Of a DNA stretch of 35,748 nucleotides, positions 19,121-29,770 are shown one piece after another (the first letter of the stretch is position 1; every line of letters starts with the position of its first letter). The DNA comes from Tieghemiomyces parasiticus (Eukaryota; Kickxellomycota; Dimargaritomycetes; Dimargaritales; Dimargaritaceae): contig JANBPT010000441.1 of assembly GCA_027575765.1 (NCBI GenBank), positions 1-35,748 of the forward strand, in the 5' to 3' direction. The position numbers and the translations under genes are program-made. The notes beneath the pieces were generated by a model, which did not search any database, was not told the DNA's origin, and was given only the letters and a program-made list of their open reading frames with translations.

Positions 19121-20472
19121 ATGGAATCCGCACTCTCCCAATTCCTCGCGGGCCCATCGCCTTCGGAGCCTGCCACCCTGAATGCCTCACAGCTTGAGGA
19201 CCTCGTGGTCCACTTGACTGGCGAGAGAGACCAGGCCAGTGTCGTTCGGCAACGTGAGCAGGTCACTCGCTTCGTTGCTGGTCTACGCGCCTACCAGCTT
19301 GACCCGGCGTTGGAGATCCGCACCCTGAAGTACCTCCTGAGTCAGGTACAGGGTCAGACCCTATCCTTCGAAGACCAGGTAAGCTTATTGCCCAAAGGGG
19401 CACCGGTATCCCAGCTACCGGTATAATCAGGAAAGCGACGCGGCTGGCCATAGTCCTTAACTAACTTCCAACACTATTAAGATCCTTGCGCCCCCCTTCC
19501 CATTGGTTTTCTTCATTGAAGATCCACGCCGCCCTCGAGCGGCTGGCCGAGCTCTACGAAGGTCAGAGCGCATGGACAGACGCGGCAGAGGCACTGCAGG
19601 GCATTCCTCTCGAAAGTGGGCACCGCAACGTCCCGAGCCTCACTAAGTTTCGGGTCTACCTGCGCATCGCCCAACTCTACCTCCGAGCCAACCAGGCGAC
19701 AATGGCTGAGACCTACCTGAACCGCGCCGGATTACTCGTTCACGACGTGAAGGACGATCCGGCTGGCCAACTCCAGTTCCGGTGGGCGCAGGCCCGGGTT
19801 CTGGAGGCCAAGTGCAGGTTCCAAGAGGCCTATGCCAAGTACTATGAGATCAGTCTGGCTTCTGGTGGTGGGAATGGTGCGGACCAGCCGACACGGGCCC
19901 TTGACCAGGCCATAACCTCCGCTGTCGTAGCCGGCGCCGGCCAGCAACGCACCCGGGCCCTGGCCACCTTGATCAAAGACGAACGGACACGGACCTCTCC
20001 GCATTTTGCACTCCTCCACAAGATGTACCTGGGGCGCCTGCTCTTTCCCGCCGAGGCGGTGGCCATCCGTAGTACCCTGCCGCCCTCCCTGTTAGCCCCG
20101 ATCGACGCGACGACCCCGACCACCGTGTTTGACGAAGCGGTGCAGGAACACAATCTCCTGGCTGCCTCTCAGGTCTATAGTGACCTGTCGCTGGCTCGGG
20201 CTGGCGAACTACTCGGCGGGATTTCCGCCATCCAGACCGAGCGCCTGGCTTGCCGCATGATCACCCAGGGCCGGCTCCATGCCGCCATTGACCGCGCTGC
20301 CGGGTTTATCTATCTCGACCGCCCCGACAGCGCGGCGGAGCTCACACAGGACCGAGCAATTACCTTTGAGGATACCGCCGTTCGCCAGCTCTGCCAGCGC
20401 GTCGAGGGTGTGGCGGACGCCCTGGTCATACGGTATCCGCAGTACGGGCCGACCAGTACTGGGGAACACTAG
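19121..20472 (+). CDS. CSN4: COP9 signalosome subunit 4
   Basis: Two exons, 19121-19378 and 19522-20472, join in phase 0 to 402 residues; human CSN4 has 406. Family hallmarks in order: SFEDQIHAALERLAELYE across the junction, AAEALQGIPLESG (107-119), YLRIAQLYL, AETYLNRAGLL, AGAGQQRTRALATLIKDER (223-241), HKMYLGRLLF, the PCI winged helix with VQEHNLLAASQVY (294-305), and MITQGRLHAAID with FIYLD (332-351). CSN4 is a PCI subunit of the COP9 signalosome, which removes Nedd8 from cullins, so this fungus probably has a canonical signalosome. The last exon encodes the C-terminal helix used in the subunit bundle. The start gives a normal-length N-terminus. Confidence 0.95.
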
Positions 20473-21004
20473 CAGGTCACTAAGTAACGAAAATTGGCTC
20501 AGAAGGCCAAGCTGTTGGGCTTTTAAGTCGAGCAACTGCGGTTATACCTTTCTCTTCTCCCAAGGCACGCTGGGTCTACATGTAACAACATCATTAAAAC
20601 AGCGAATGTGGCGCCGTTTACAGAGCTTTAACATTGTGGTGGGACAACGCTAGGGCCAGCGAAGGTCAGCGTTACGCTACATCGACACTTGGCCCTATCG
20701 TCTCGATCTGCGGTTGAAGTTAAACAGGCTAGTGAGGGAGACGTGGTTGAAGAGTGACGTCGTTCAAATCTGCAAGTCTGCCCCTAAATTGAAGCCAGTG
20801 CGACCATATACTGGCTCCACCTGTCTTAGGCTTAGAGAGCCAGCCGGCGGAGCCACCTAGTCTCAACTCTGGGCCCATCCCCTACCTACCCGATCTCCCT
20901 TGACGGCGCCGTTGTCTTGCCCATGAAACACGCCTCCGAATACCTTACCTATCCTCACTACCCTCGCATTCGATTCAGAAACCACCACCATTCACATTGC
21001 AGCC
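20473..21004. other. Intergenic region between CSN4 and NDUFA9-like
   Basis: No gene was seen. The last ~120 bp before 21005 are C-rich with many CACC/CCACC motifs and are likely promoter or leader of the following gene. Confidence 0.4.
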
Positions 21005-22572
21005 ATGTCAGTCGTTCGACTTCTCGCCCTTGGCCGACTCCCTGCCCTTGCCCCACGACAATATACCGGCTGCACAGCAGGCCGGGAGTCCCGACATTTC
21101 ACCACCGGCCACTTCTGCCGTATGGCCGACGCCAACGCCACCCCGGCCACCCGTCGGGCCGTGATTTTTGGCGGTACTGGTTTCCTTGGTGAGTAGAAAG
21201 CTAGGAAGGTCGAATGCCTTGGCGCGGAAAGAGCTCTCAGCCACGAAGCCCAGGCAATATAGTGCCAGCCTAATACTATTGGAAAGAGCTAATAATGGGT
21301 TCACCCGATAACTCTTTGCTATCCATATATCACCCCTCCCAGGAAAATACGTCGCGCGGGCCCTGATTCAAAACCCAGATGTTACCGTCCGCGTGGTCAG
21401 CAGTCAGCGGTACCCCAAACGGGCTCCAGTCTGGGACGAGATGGGTGAGCAGATTGAGCCCTTCGTGAGCGCCGAAATTACCGAGCCTGACCAGGTCCAA
21501 CGGGCGTGTCGGGACGCCGACTTGGTGATTAACCTAGTGGGCATCATGCACGAGAAGCCCCCGCAATTTACCTTCGATAATATTCAGCATCGCGGCGCCG
21601 AACACGTCGCCTGCGGGGCCAAGGATGCCGGGGCTCGGCTGGTGCACGTAAGCGCTATCGGAGCTGACCCCCGCGCCGAAGTGCCCTATGCCCGCACGAA
21701 AGGTAGGGATGAGAGGGAACCCAGGGCTGAGAGATGAACCACTTTACGTAGGGTTCGGCCACTTGCGATCTCCAACTGATGGGGCTGTTCTTTGGTTATG
21801 TTGTTCACGAATTCCGTCGGCTAACCTCTCTGCCCTTAACCCTTCTCCTATTATTCGCTTATCTATCAGGCCTGGGAGAACGCGCTGTGCGAGAAGTCCT
21901 GCCTGACGCGGTCGTCTTCCGCCCGAGCATCGTATTTGGCAAAGAGGACGACTTCTTCAACCGGTTTGCGCGACTGGCCAAGTTCCTGCCGGTCATGCCC
22001 GTGTTCGACGGTGGCCGGACCCGCTTCCAACCCGTCTACGTGAAGGACCTGGCCGCGGGAATCGCCAAGGCGGCTTGGGACGACGCCTGGAAAGGAGCAA
22101 CTATCGAGGCCGGAGGCCCGCGCAGTAAGTTGAACAAACAAACCAGCTGGTCGAGGTGGGCCGGCCCATTCTCCCTATATACCGTTACGCCCTTATCACT
22201 AGCCATTCCGCGGCTGTAACGCTTCCCCTACGCCTGGATCTCGCGTACCTGCGCCTCTGCTAACTCCCTCCCCTTTCCCACCACTCCCCCGCTGCCTCCT
22301 CAGTCTACACCTACCGCGAGATCATCGAGCTGACCCTCGAGGAGTCCGACCAGCGGCGCAACATCGTATCCGTTCCATGGTCGGTCGGCAAGATGCAGGC
22401 CTGGCTCCTCGAAAAACTACCGGTCAACCTGTTCACTATCACCACTGACCAGGTCAAGCTACTGCAACATGACAATGTAGTGGACAAGGACGCCAAAACC
22501 CTTCGGTCCCTGGGTGTTCACCTCACGCCCGCCGAGTCAGTTCTGCACACGTGGATGTACCCCAAGCCGTAA
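21005..22572 (+). CDS. NDUFA9: NDUFA9-type 39-kDa subunit of mitochondrial complex I
   Basis: Four exons: 21005-21188, 21343-21702, 21870-22124 and 22304-22572, giving 355 residues. A mitochondrial presequence covers about the first 40. The Rossmann motif GGTGFLG (56-62) is split by intron 1. It is followed by INLVGIMHE, HVSAIGADP, the YARTK element of the atypical SDR fold, VVFRPSIVFGKEDDFFNRFA, FQPVYVKDLA and the C-terminal SLGVHLTP. This family binds NADPH structurally at the junction of the matrix and membrane arms of NADH:ubiquinone oxidoreductase. The predicted stop TAA sits inside GTAAGTG, a good donor, so an extra 3' exon cannot be excluded. Its presence implies a complete complex I, unlike the budding yeast model. 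Confidence 0.92.
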
Positions 22573-23459
22573 GTGCAGGTGAGAGGGGCCATTACTCGGG
22601 TTGCAGTAAATCGTATTTAGGTTATCAAGCAACGTTAGTTAGAAACTATATCGGTTGTAATAAAACACCAAACTGTGGTGGCCCTTGTAATGGCACTGAG
22701 GATTTCTGGTGGGCACTTTCGACTATAGAGATAACAGGCTACAGGCACAGAAACGAATGATGTCATACGGCCTGATCAACAGGCAAGTGAGGTGGAAGGG
22801 CGAAGGTGGGGCTAGTCAGATCCGATTTACCACTAACCTACCTCAGTGTTTACAAAGATGACACCTTTGTGCTAAGCAGGAAGGTCGAGGATTGCCATGG
22901 CGTGGGCGAACTGGTAATTTCAAAGGCGATGTTTTTGAGGGTCCTTCACCAACCAGCGTGTCAAACAACACACGTGAAATGGGCATTGAGCTTGTTGCAC
23001 AAGATAGAAAGAGACGGCCATTGTGGCCGGCGCCATTGCATTGTCAAGCAGGTCACGCCAGGTGTCCGTGAGGCATTAACGCACAGCCTCCTTCCCTCAC
23101 GCTACGGCCATTAGACCGCAACCCTAGGCCCCCGGGTTCCTCAGGAAGGGTCTGGTTAAGGTGCCCAGTAGGGAAAGGGGTAATAAATGTCAGCTTCTGC
23201 CCTCTGCGGCAGCACCTGGCAGTTTTCACAACTCCGGCACAGCGTCACCAGGATAGGCCAACTGACCCTGCCTTCCGCTCGTATGTATTAACACTTGTCC
23301 AGGTCCCTACCACTTGCGGGCAACGCACCTGACCCTCCTCCCTTTCCCTCTGTTCACAACTCCCTAATCCTATTTTGTTGGATTCTCATTTGTACTATCA
23401 GCCTCGCCACCTGCCTGCCCTGCTGATCAAGTCTGCCCATCACTATTCCACCCTGCGTC
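22573..23459. other. Intergenic region with a possible dispersed repeat fragment
   Basis: A 102-codon frame at 22806-23114 begins with GTG and resembles nothing I know. Around 22672-22718 the sequence TGTGG..GCCC...GCACTGAGGATTTCTGGTGGGCA resembles the start of the left-arm repeat unit (2521-2575). The rest, C/T-rich towards 23460, is probably the RNase H2B promoter. Confidence 0.4.
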
Positions 23460-25702
23460 ATGATTGCCAAAGACCTCTCCTATGTATGCATCGCGCCCGA
23501 ACCAGTGACCAGCGTCGACACTTGTAAGCGTCCATCGGAGACTATGCCCAAACCTTACACCAGGCCCTGCCGCGCCTGGTTTATCTGAATGACCGGTTCG
23601 ACCGCCACGGTACTTACCCCTCTAAACCCCTCCCCGCCACCCTAAATATACGCCACGCTAATTGCCTATCGCAGATGCAGAATTCCGGGCACTCAAGTTA
23701 CCACATCCAGTCAATGGTAAATTTCATCCCTTCCCCCCGTGTGGGCTAGGGATCTTAAGGTTATAACTCTATCTCCCCTACGGAGCCTTAACAACACAAC
23801 ATATCTAACTGTACAAACATGTAATATACCCTTGGTCCTAACCATCGCACAGGCCAGGACCAGCTCTACTATCTGCAAGGGGCTACGTTATGCGAACTCA
23901 AACTGGTTTACATGGATCGAGAGCGGTCGTGGCTAGCCGAAAATAGCGTCGTCAGCGGTAGGTGGCCCTCCTGATCACCAATCACTTCTGTCCCCGTATT
24001 TTCGTAATGTCCCACATTACCAGCGGACTACGGTTTCCAGATAATCCGGCAATGTTTCTTAGCTAACCGAAACCCCCAGACGACATCGTTACTAACCTTT
24101 TGATTTGCCAGCTACTGTATGTCGATCTTGATTATTGTGTTCTGTCTCTCCCACCCGCCATTGCTCCAAACCATTGTCTGCAGATGGCTCTATCCACATG
24201 ATGACCCCCGTGGACCCGCTCTTCATCGTCCTACCGATCCTCGAGGCTAACAGCCAGAATGTACGTGTCAGCGAAATGCCGTTTACGACCACAGCTTTTT
24301 GACAGCGGGTATATTTCTCGTTTGTAAGGCGGATTCATTAACCTATACCCACGACATTCATCACCTTGCTCTACCGGCCCACAGCGCGATGGCTTCGACG
24401 GCGTGTTTATGATGCTAGACGACCTGCTTGATAGTCCCGAATTTCCCGACATGATGTTTATCCGAGAACTACCAACCATTGCATCACAGCTCTCGCTGCT
24501 CTGCGACATCAAAAGTAGGTAGCTGCTGATGGGGCCTGGCCTAGTCTAAGCACCGCGGGTACGAGCGCGTACTTCCCCCCTTAATGGGGACAAGGCTGGG
24601 ATGAGGGCCTACGCCCTGAACACCAACGTTTAACCCGCACCTGTTCCGAGCTTGTTATCACCCGCGCCAGACATCACCCCGAGTGAGTTTGTGTTTCGAT
24701 TGAGCGAGAAAAAGACCCTCGATTGGCTGGAAGCTAAGGTAAGACAGCGTCCTTGCGGGTTGAGCGAGTCCATAGACCCATAGATTTACTGCCGATGGCG
24801 TACGCCTAACTAACAACCTCGCCCGTTATGCTGACCTTTCTACACCCGATTTCCATACCCCACCTCGACAGGTCGAGTCGACCCTGTCCCGTTTAACGAC
24901 GGATCCTGAGTTCCACCACGTTCATAAAGACGTGTTCTTTTTAGACGCCGGGAACGACCCGACGGCCACGGGTGAGTACACGTCCGCGGCAAGCGAGGAA
25001 TCAGCGATATACTCTGCTAATGTCTCACACTACCCTTTCTTATTCGCCGCCCCCAAGCTAATTTAACTATTGCCACCGTTGATTCAACCTGCTCTCACCC
25101 TCACGCTTTGACTTTTTATACGACAGACCAGAAGCGGCGCGTTATCGTGGATATGGTCGGCGAGTACCTAAGTAACGAATGGCTTGACCTACTCCTCGGC
25201 CGGTTTGACGGGTAAGACGACACCACACGATTCGGGCACTTCAGGCTTTCGATAGTTACGACTCACTTGGACGTCCGTAGATCCACCAACTTATCTTTCC
25301 TTCAATTGAACCGCCACTTCTCACATATAGATTCAGCGTCCTGGACGGCCGGGACAGTCAGTCGCAAACGCTGTCTCAACACCACGACCGGCCCGAAGAC
25401 TACGTAATGCACGCGGCCCGCCCGTTGGAATCATCGGTATCGGCCAGCCCAGCTAAGGTGAGCTGCGTTTACTTTCGCTTCGACTATTTCAACCCTCAAG
25501 GGCGACCGGCACTCTTATTCCCCGTTCTAAAGCAACCCTAACTACGTAAAATTAACCCGCTTTGTCGTTGACCTTACCACCCCCCTCCCTCCCTCCTCCA
25601 CAATCTCCTCAGAAAGCCAAGACCGCCGCAAATCGTGCCCTAGCCAAGGCTAACATCAAGGGCATGAAGAGCATGATGTGTTATTTCGGCAAGAAAACCT
25701 AA
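23460..25702 (+). CDS. RNASEH2B: Ribonuclease H2 subunit B
   Basis: About eleven short exons. Clear ones are 23564-23609, 23675-23716, 23853-23957, 24184-24260, 24385-24514, 24671-24738, 24872-24971, 25127-25211, 25331-25457 and 25613-25702. Exon 1 starts at 23460 with MIAKDLSYVCIAPEP; ending it at 23504 (GTGACC donor) gives an open frame and ~304 residues (human 312), while the stronger GTAAGC donor at 23524 breaks the frame. Family signs: FRALKLPHPVNG, DGSIHMMTPVDPLFIVLPIL, LSLLCDIK, FRLSEKKTLDWLEAKV, VDMVGEYLSNEW and the C-terminal NRALAKANIKGMKS. Subunit B helps hold the RNase H2 complex, which removes ribonucleotides from DNA and R-loops. The end MKSMMCYF matches the position of the human PIP box (MKSIDTFF). 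Confidence 0.88.
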
Positions 25703-27193
25703 TCGCCCTCCATCGCTTTATGTTTATGTGGTTACCCACATTGGGCGAAGCCTCACACCTGCTCCAGAACACGTGCGGTGTCTGTCATCATCTCAACGCG
25801 TTGGAGATTAGTTCAGGGTAAAGCATGGACAAGAAGGGGGGGTGGGGTCCGCCTTTCGCTACAATTCATGTCGCGTGCATGGTGATTTTTGATCACACAT
25901 GTTGCCATTCCTCACATACCCTTTTGCGTAGTTCTACCCGATATGATTGTTAGATAACATGCGACTGTCCTTGAGAACCTGACCGTACGACCCAACCCAT
26001 GCTTGCGCTCTGAATTTATCCGTAAAGCCTATCCGCGAAAGCGTCGCCTTCGCCCGACCACTCCACATTTAACTTATTTTTTTGGCCGTTTCCTCTTGCA
26101 TAGTGTAATATAATGATAGCGAATAAGTGTCCTTGACAATGAATTGTAGGGCCATGTGTGGTGTCCGTTTGCTTTTTTTTATCGTTTGGTATATTCCACC
26201 ATAGACAGGGCTTTGTAATATATATATATCATCTTTTTCTATATTTTTCTACGACAGTATTATATGCTTCTGCTCCGGCACGACGGGTAGTAGCGGTCGC
26301 CAATAGGCTTGACGGAATCGCGACACAAGCTGACGAGGCGCCTTGAACGACATTCTATAATTAGCCGGGCCTATGACAACGTGGGGCATGATCTGCGAAT
26401 CGCCAAAGCCCCTCGTCCGGTCCATCGTCTCAGCGCTCTCAGGTTGGACAAGGGCTAGTTTCAGCTGGACAAGACTCGGCCGATAGCGGCCGATCGATAG
26501 CGCAATATGGGCGTAATGTACTGCTCCTGATGACCTCGACAGACAAAGTACAATGGTTGAAAAGTCCGCCAGATAAACGACCTCTGGGTCAGTCTACAAT
26601 GCTGAGTCCTCCCTGGATACAGGGGCTACGATAAGGCCAACAAGGCTGTGGAAGACACCGGGCCAGGTAGTACTGTACCCTCGTACAAGATGGCCCCTTG
26701 TGTATATACAGAAGATGGTCGTTCATCGTAGCAGCCCTCCCCCCCCCTTCACTCTTTGCGGATGTGTTCCGATTGGTCCAAGGAATCTACTAGGGCGGAG
26801 TCTCGGGATAGGATCCCAGTATAGGCTCTCGAGTAGGTGTAATTTAACCGACGACACGACGGAAAAATCGAACTATTGACGGCCCTGCTACAACCGGTAC
26901 CCTGACACCTAACTATTTTTCACACTCAATAGGACCCAAGGCCTACCACAGCAAGTCGGCTGACGCGCACTAGCTGTCGAGACGCACACAGCTGGGGTAG
27001 CACAACCACGACCACGATGGCCAACGAATGCAGTGAAGTCGCTGTGGCAGCCCAAGGTCCTACAGACCCTTCCTATTGACTGTCGGCGGTGTGGTTTACA
27101 GCCAGCCAATACGGAAACGTGCTAGCCCTACCTTGCTGATTGCGCCATCGCGCTAATTCATTCTCTGCACCCAATGGTACAGTCACTCCGTGT
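25703..27193. other. Gene-free region
   Basis: No family-like ORF was found on either strand; frames at 26158-26346 and 27109-26909 are short and lack coding character. The interval contains a TATATATATAT run near 26219-26229 and a C-run near 26740. This begins the gene-sparse right arm. Confidence 0.4.
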
Positions 27194-27200
27194 TATAAAA
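27194..27200 (+). promoter_or_regulatory. TATA box of small secreted protein gene 2
   Basis: TATAAAA stands 179 bp before the ATG at 27373, closely matching the layout at 16604 and 28673. Confidence 0.65.
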
Positions 27201-27372
27201 ACGCGGCCGCCATAGCCATGGCCCCTTAATCAAGCCATCCCAAGCCTTAGACGTTTCCTATATTGATTTTCCTTGCAGAATACCTGGTAATAATCAGCGC
27301 TTTATTTTGGTTTTATTCCAACTACTGGCTCATACTGCATAACTCACTAACGTACACCCACTTTAAATAGAC

Positions 27373-27792
27373 ATGCAACCTTCCCTCCTACCGACCCCGC
27401 TGCGGATCATTTTCCTGGCCTGCTTGGTGATGGTCACTGGCGTACCGAGTATCATTGCCCAACCGAGTACTCCTGCCTGGTACACCATCCATAATTTTGA
27501 CAGGACGCCGAGAATCTCAAATCTAATATCTCACAGTCCTGCTCCTAAGCCGATCGGCGTGGCCGGCCACCTTAATGTCTATAACAAGAACTTTGAGCAG
27601 CATTCCGATTTTAAAGGAGAGCAGTTCCGAGGGACGGTCGATCCCTATATTCTGATTGGCAGTGATGAGAGCGACTTCGGCGGGACCAGTCCCCCGGGTA
27701 GTGCGCCAAGTCAAGGCAATGCAAACCCTCCTCAGGCGAAGTTGCGGCGGCTGATGCCACGCAATGCTCTCCGTACTACTGTTGACGCCTGA
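27373..27792 (+). CDS. Small secreted protein, cysteine-free when mature
   Basis: Single exon, 139 residues. Residues 1-29 form a signal peptide with a strong hydrophobic core (RIIFLACLVMVTGV), likely cut after PSIIA. The mature part has no cysteine. It holds an aromatic and Asn-rich middle with HLNVYNKNF (67-75) and VDPYILIG, then a Gly/Ser/Pro-rich linker (~95-118) and a basic end, KLRRLMPRNALR. I recognise no domain. A TATA box 179 bp upstream, an ATG start and a clean signal peptide argue that it is a real, probably highly expressed gene. No intron consensus is needed to explain the frame. Confidence 0.68.
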   Translation: MQPSLLPTPLRIIFLACLVMVTGVPSIIAQPSTPAWYTIHNFDRTPRISNLISHSPAPKPIGVAGHLNVYNKNFEQHSDFKGEQFRGTVDPYILIGSDESDFGGTSPPGSAPSQGNANPPQAKLRRLMPRNALRTTVDA

Positions 27793-28672
27793 GGCTTGAT
27801 GAACTTTCCTACCGTTGTAGTTAACTCTTGTTGGAGGAGATTGTGGTGCCCTCTACCTGGTGCATGGTCCCCACATTATCTCTATGAGCTCTAGGGACCG
27901 GTGACAACGACATGGGCCTGATGCGCCGGCTCCGACACTCTAAATAAAATTTTAAAATAACCGACTTTCAAATGATGTATGCCGGTGGCTGGGTAACGCT
28001 CTATTGGCCTGCTAATCTCATGTCTCCAATACCTGCCAAGATAAAAAAAGATGTGGCAGAGGGAGGGGGAGCTAAGCTACTTTTCTCAGCCTACTTTCCC
28101 TCTGACAAGACTCAGCCGCAAGGACTTATCACTAGTCTGGGTGAGAGCGATGTACAGCCGTATAGTGGGTATCGCTGTTCTGAATGCCGAAGACCTCCTG
28201 CTGGTCACAACGAATCACCATTGCAAAAGATCCCTCTCTCGAACGAGATAAGGAGGATAGGGGGGGGGGGTTGACCCCTGGTCAGCCCATATTCCTTCTT
28301 CATCTTCGTCTTTCATATTCCCTCTTCGTTTTCTTTTTTTGCACATACTACATACCACATTCCAGCATATTCATAAAGTAGAACACCAATGAACATGGTA
28401 GGCCCAGAGGCCGGTGAGATCGGAGACAACGAATTGACAGACACTGCCCCCCCCCGGGGGGGGGGGAAAGTAGCACACCCCAAGCTTGACGTTGACACCA
28501 CTTGATGAATTTGACCGATTGTCAGGCCGTTCTAACAGGACTGCAAGGCTTGGACGTGGTTACTTTGTGATGTTTTTTGCACACGTGGTCTACTCGCCGT
28601 GTGACAGGGTGAATCTGGTCACTTACGGTACTATCTAATAGCAATCTACCGTACCGTGGTGTCTAAGCCGAG
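27793..28672. other. Intergenic region with G/C homopolymer tracts
   Basis: No supported gene. A 100-codon ATG frame at 27972-28274 overlaps a G-run (28260-28270) and lacks any signal or family feature. At 28447-28466 nine C are followed by eleven G, a near-perfect palindrome. Confidence 0.4.
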
Positions 28673-28680
28673 TATAAAAA
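28673..28680 (+). promoter_or_regulatory. TATA box of small secreted protein gene 3
   Basis: TATAAAAA stands 183 bp before the ATG at 28856, the third case of this spacing in the window. Confidence 0.65.
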
Positions 28681-28855
28681 GCTGGCCAAGTCGGCCATTT
28701 ACTGGTAGACTTTAAATCGCCTAAACGTAGCCCATTCCCTTTAGAAATAGTTTACATCGTCTATCTGACCCCAACTAGCCAAGCGTTTTACATCTATCAC
28801 GTTCACTTCGACTCCACACCCCCGTCGCCCACTTCCATTACCTACCCCGCTAGCC

Positions 28856-29092
28856 ATGTACATGCCACGGGCCTTTATTTTGATGGTCATCGTATGCACC
28901 CTTTGTGCGTCATTTGAAACAGCCACCGCGAAGAGGGCGCAGAGGAAACTGCATTCTTCCACTGTCATGAAAAAAGGTACAAATTCACTCATTGACAGTG
29001 AGGCCTTTGGTACAGCTGCCAATGCCGTTACCAATGCCGCTGCCCAGGCCGCGGTTAACCATATTACAAGCTCCGTAGGTAGCGACGTGTGA
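28856..29092 (+). CDS. Very small secreted Ala-rich protein
   Basis: Single exon, 78 residues. A signal peptide covers residues 1-25 (AFILMVIVCTLCASF core, cut near ETATA). The remainder is a basic stretch, KRAQRKLHSSTVMKK (26-40), then a region of about 30 residues rich in Ala, Asn and Thr with no Pro (AFGTAANAVTNAAAQAAVNH). It could form one amphipathic helix. The mature part contains no cysteine. A second in-frame ATG two codons downstream is an alternative start. The TATA box at 28673 supports transcription. No family is recognised. Confidence 0.6.
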   Translation: MYMPRAFILMVIVCTLCASFETATAKRAQRKLHSSTVMKKGTNSLIDSEAFGTAANAVTNAAAQAAVNHITSSVGSDV

Positions 29093-29770
29093 TAGGGAGA
29101 TGCCAGGGGGTTTCCCTCCTTATGACTCAACCCCCAAAATATCAGTCCCTATCCCCAACCGCTGTGCTCCACCGGCCACCAGGTCCTCCATGGCAAGGAT
29201 AGACCAACGCTTTCCCGAGGTCATAGAAAAGGACTAAGTGGATCCCGACCCTTGTTCTCTTCAGTATTCATTCGTGTTATTATTCTACTTTACCTTCTCT
29301 TCACGATGTCCCGTGCCCTTCCATACCACCCGTTTTCTAACCCCACAGCTTACAAACTTTTGGCCCTGTCGGCCCCCCGGGTGAGCACATCTTCAATACA
29401 GCTCCACCGAACACGGGTGAATAGTGTACATATGATCGCGCCTTTATTCGCACTGACCCGCCTCTATGTTTGTTTCGCTTTTTATCACACGGAGGCTGGT
29501 AGCTCTTTAGCATCGTATCGTTGGCCTTGACCATTGAACACAATAAAGCTGCAGCGTCTATTTCAAAACCGCTTGCTACATGTTGTGCTTGTAGTTGATA
29601 AATTCTCATTTTTACTGACTACCTGCACCGACCAGAAAAGATTGTAGGCGTATCAAACTAAGATAAGCCCAGTAACATTGTAACGGGGCGTGTGGCCCCA
29701 GGGTGGTGTACAGATGAAGTGAATCCTAAGGAGGGGTCGGTTGGATAGAAGGTCAAAGTGTACGTGTTTT
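29093..29770. other. Intergenic region
   Basis: A frame at 29252-29530 encodes a hydrophobic start resembling a signal peptide, but its first codon is TTG and its first ATG lies after that hydrophobic stretch. I do not call it a gene. Confidence 0.35.

Noticed and set aside
22806..23114. 102-codon plus-strand frame between NDUFA9-like and RNase H2B
   Set aside because: It starts at GTG, has no signal peptide or family likeness, and lies in presumed promoter DNA.
27972..28274. 100-codon ATG frame
   Set aside because: It ends in a G-run giving poly-Gly, with no signal peptide or recognised motif; probably chance.
29252..29530. Frame with hydrophobic, signal-like start
   Set aside because: The start codon is TTG and the first ATG lies after the hydrophobic segment; no convincing splice to the upstream gene was found.
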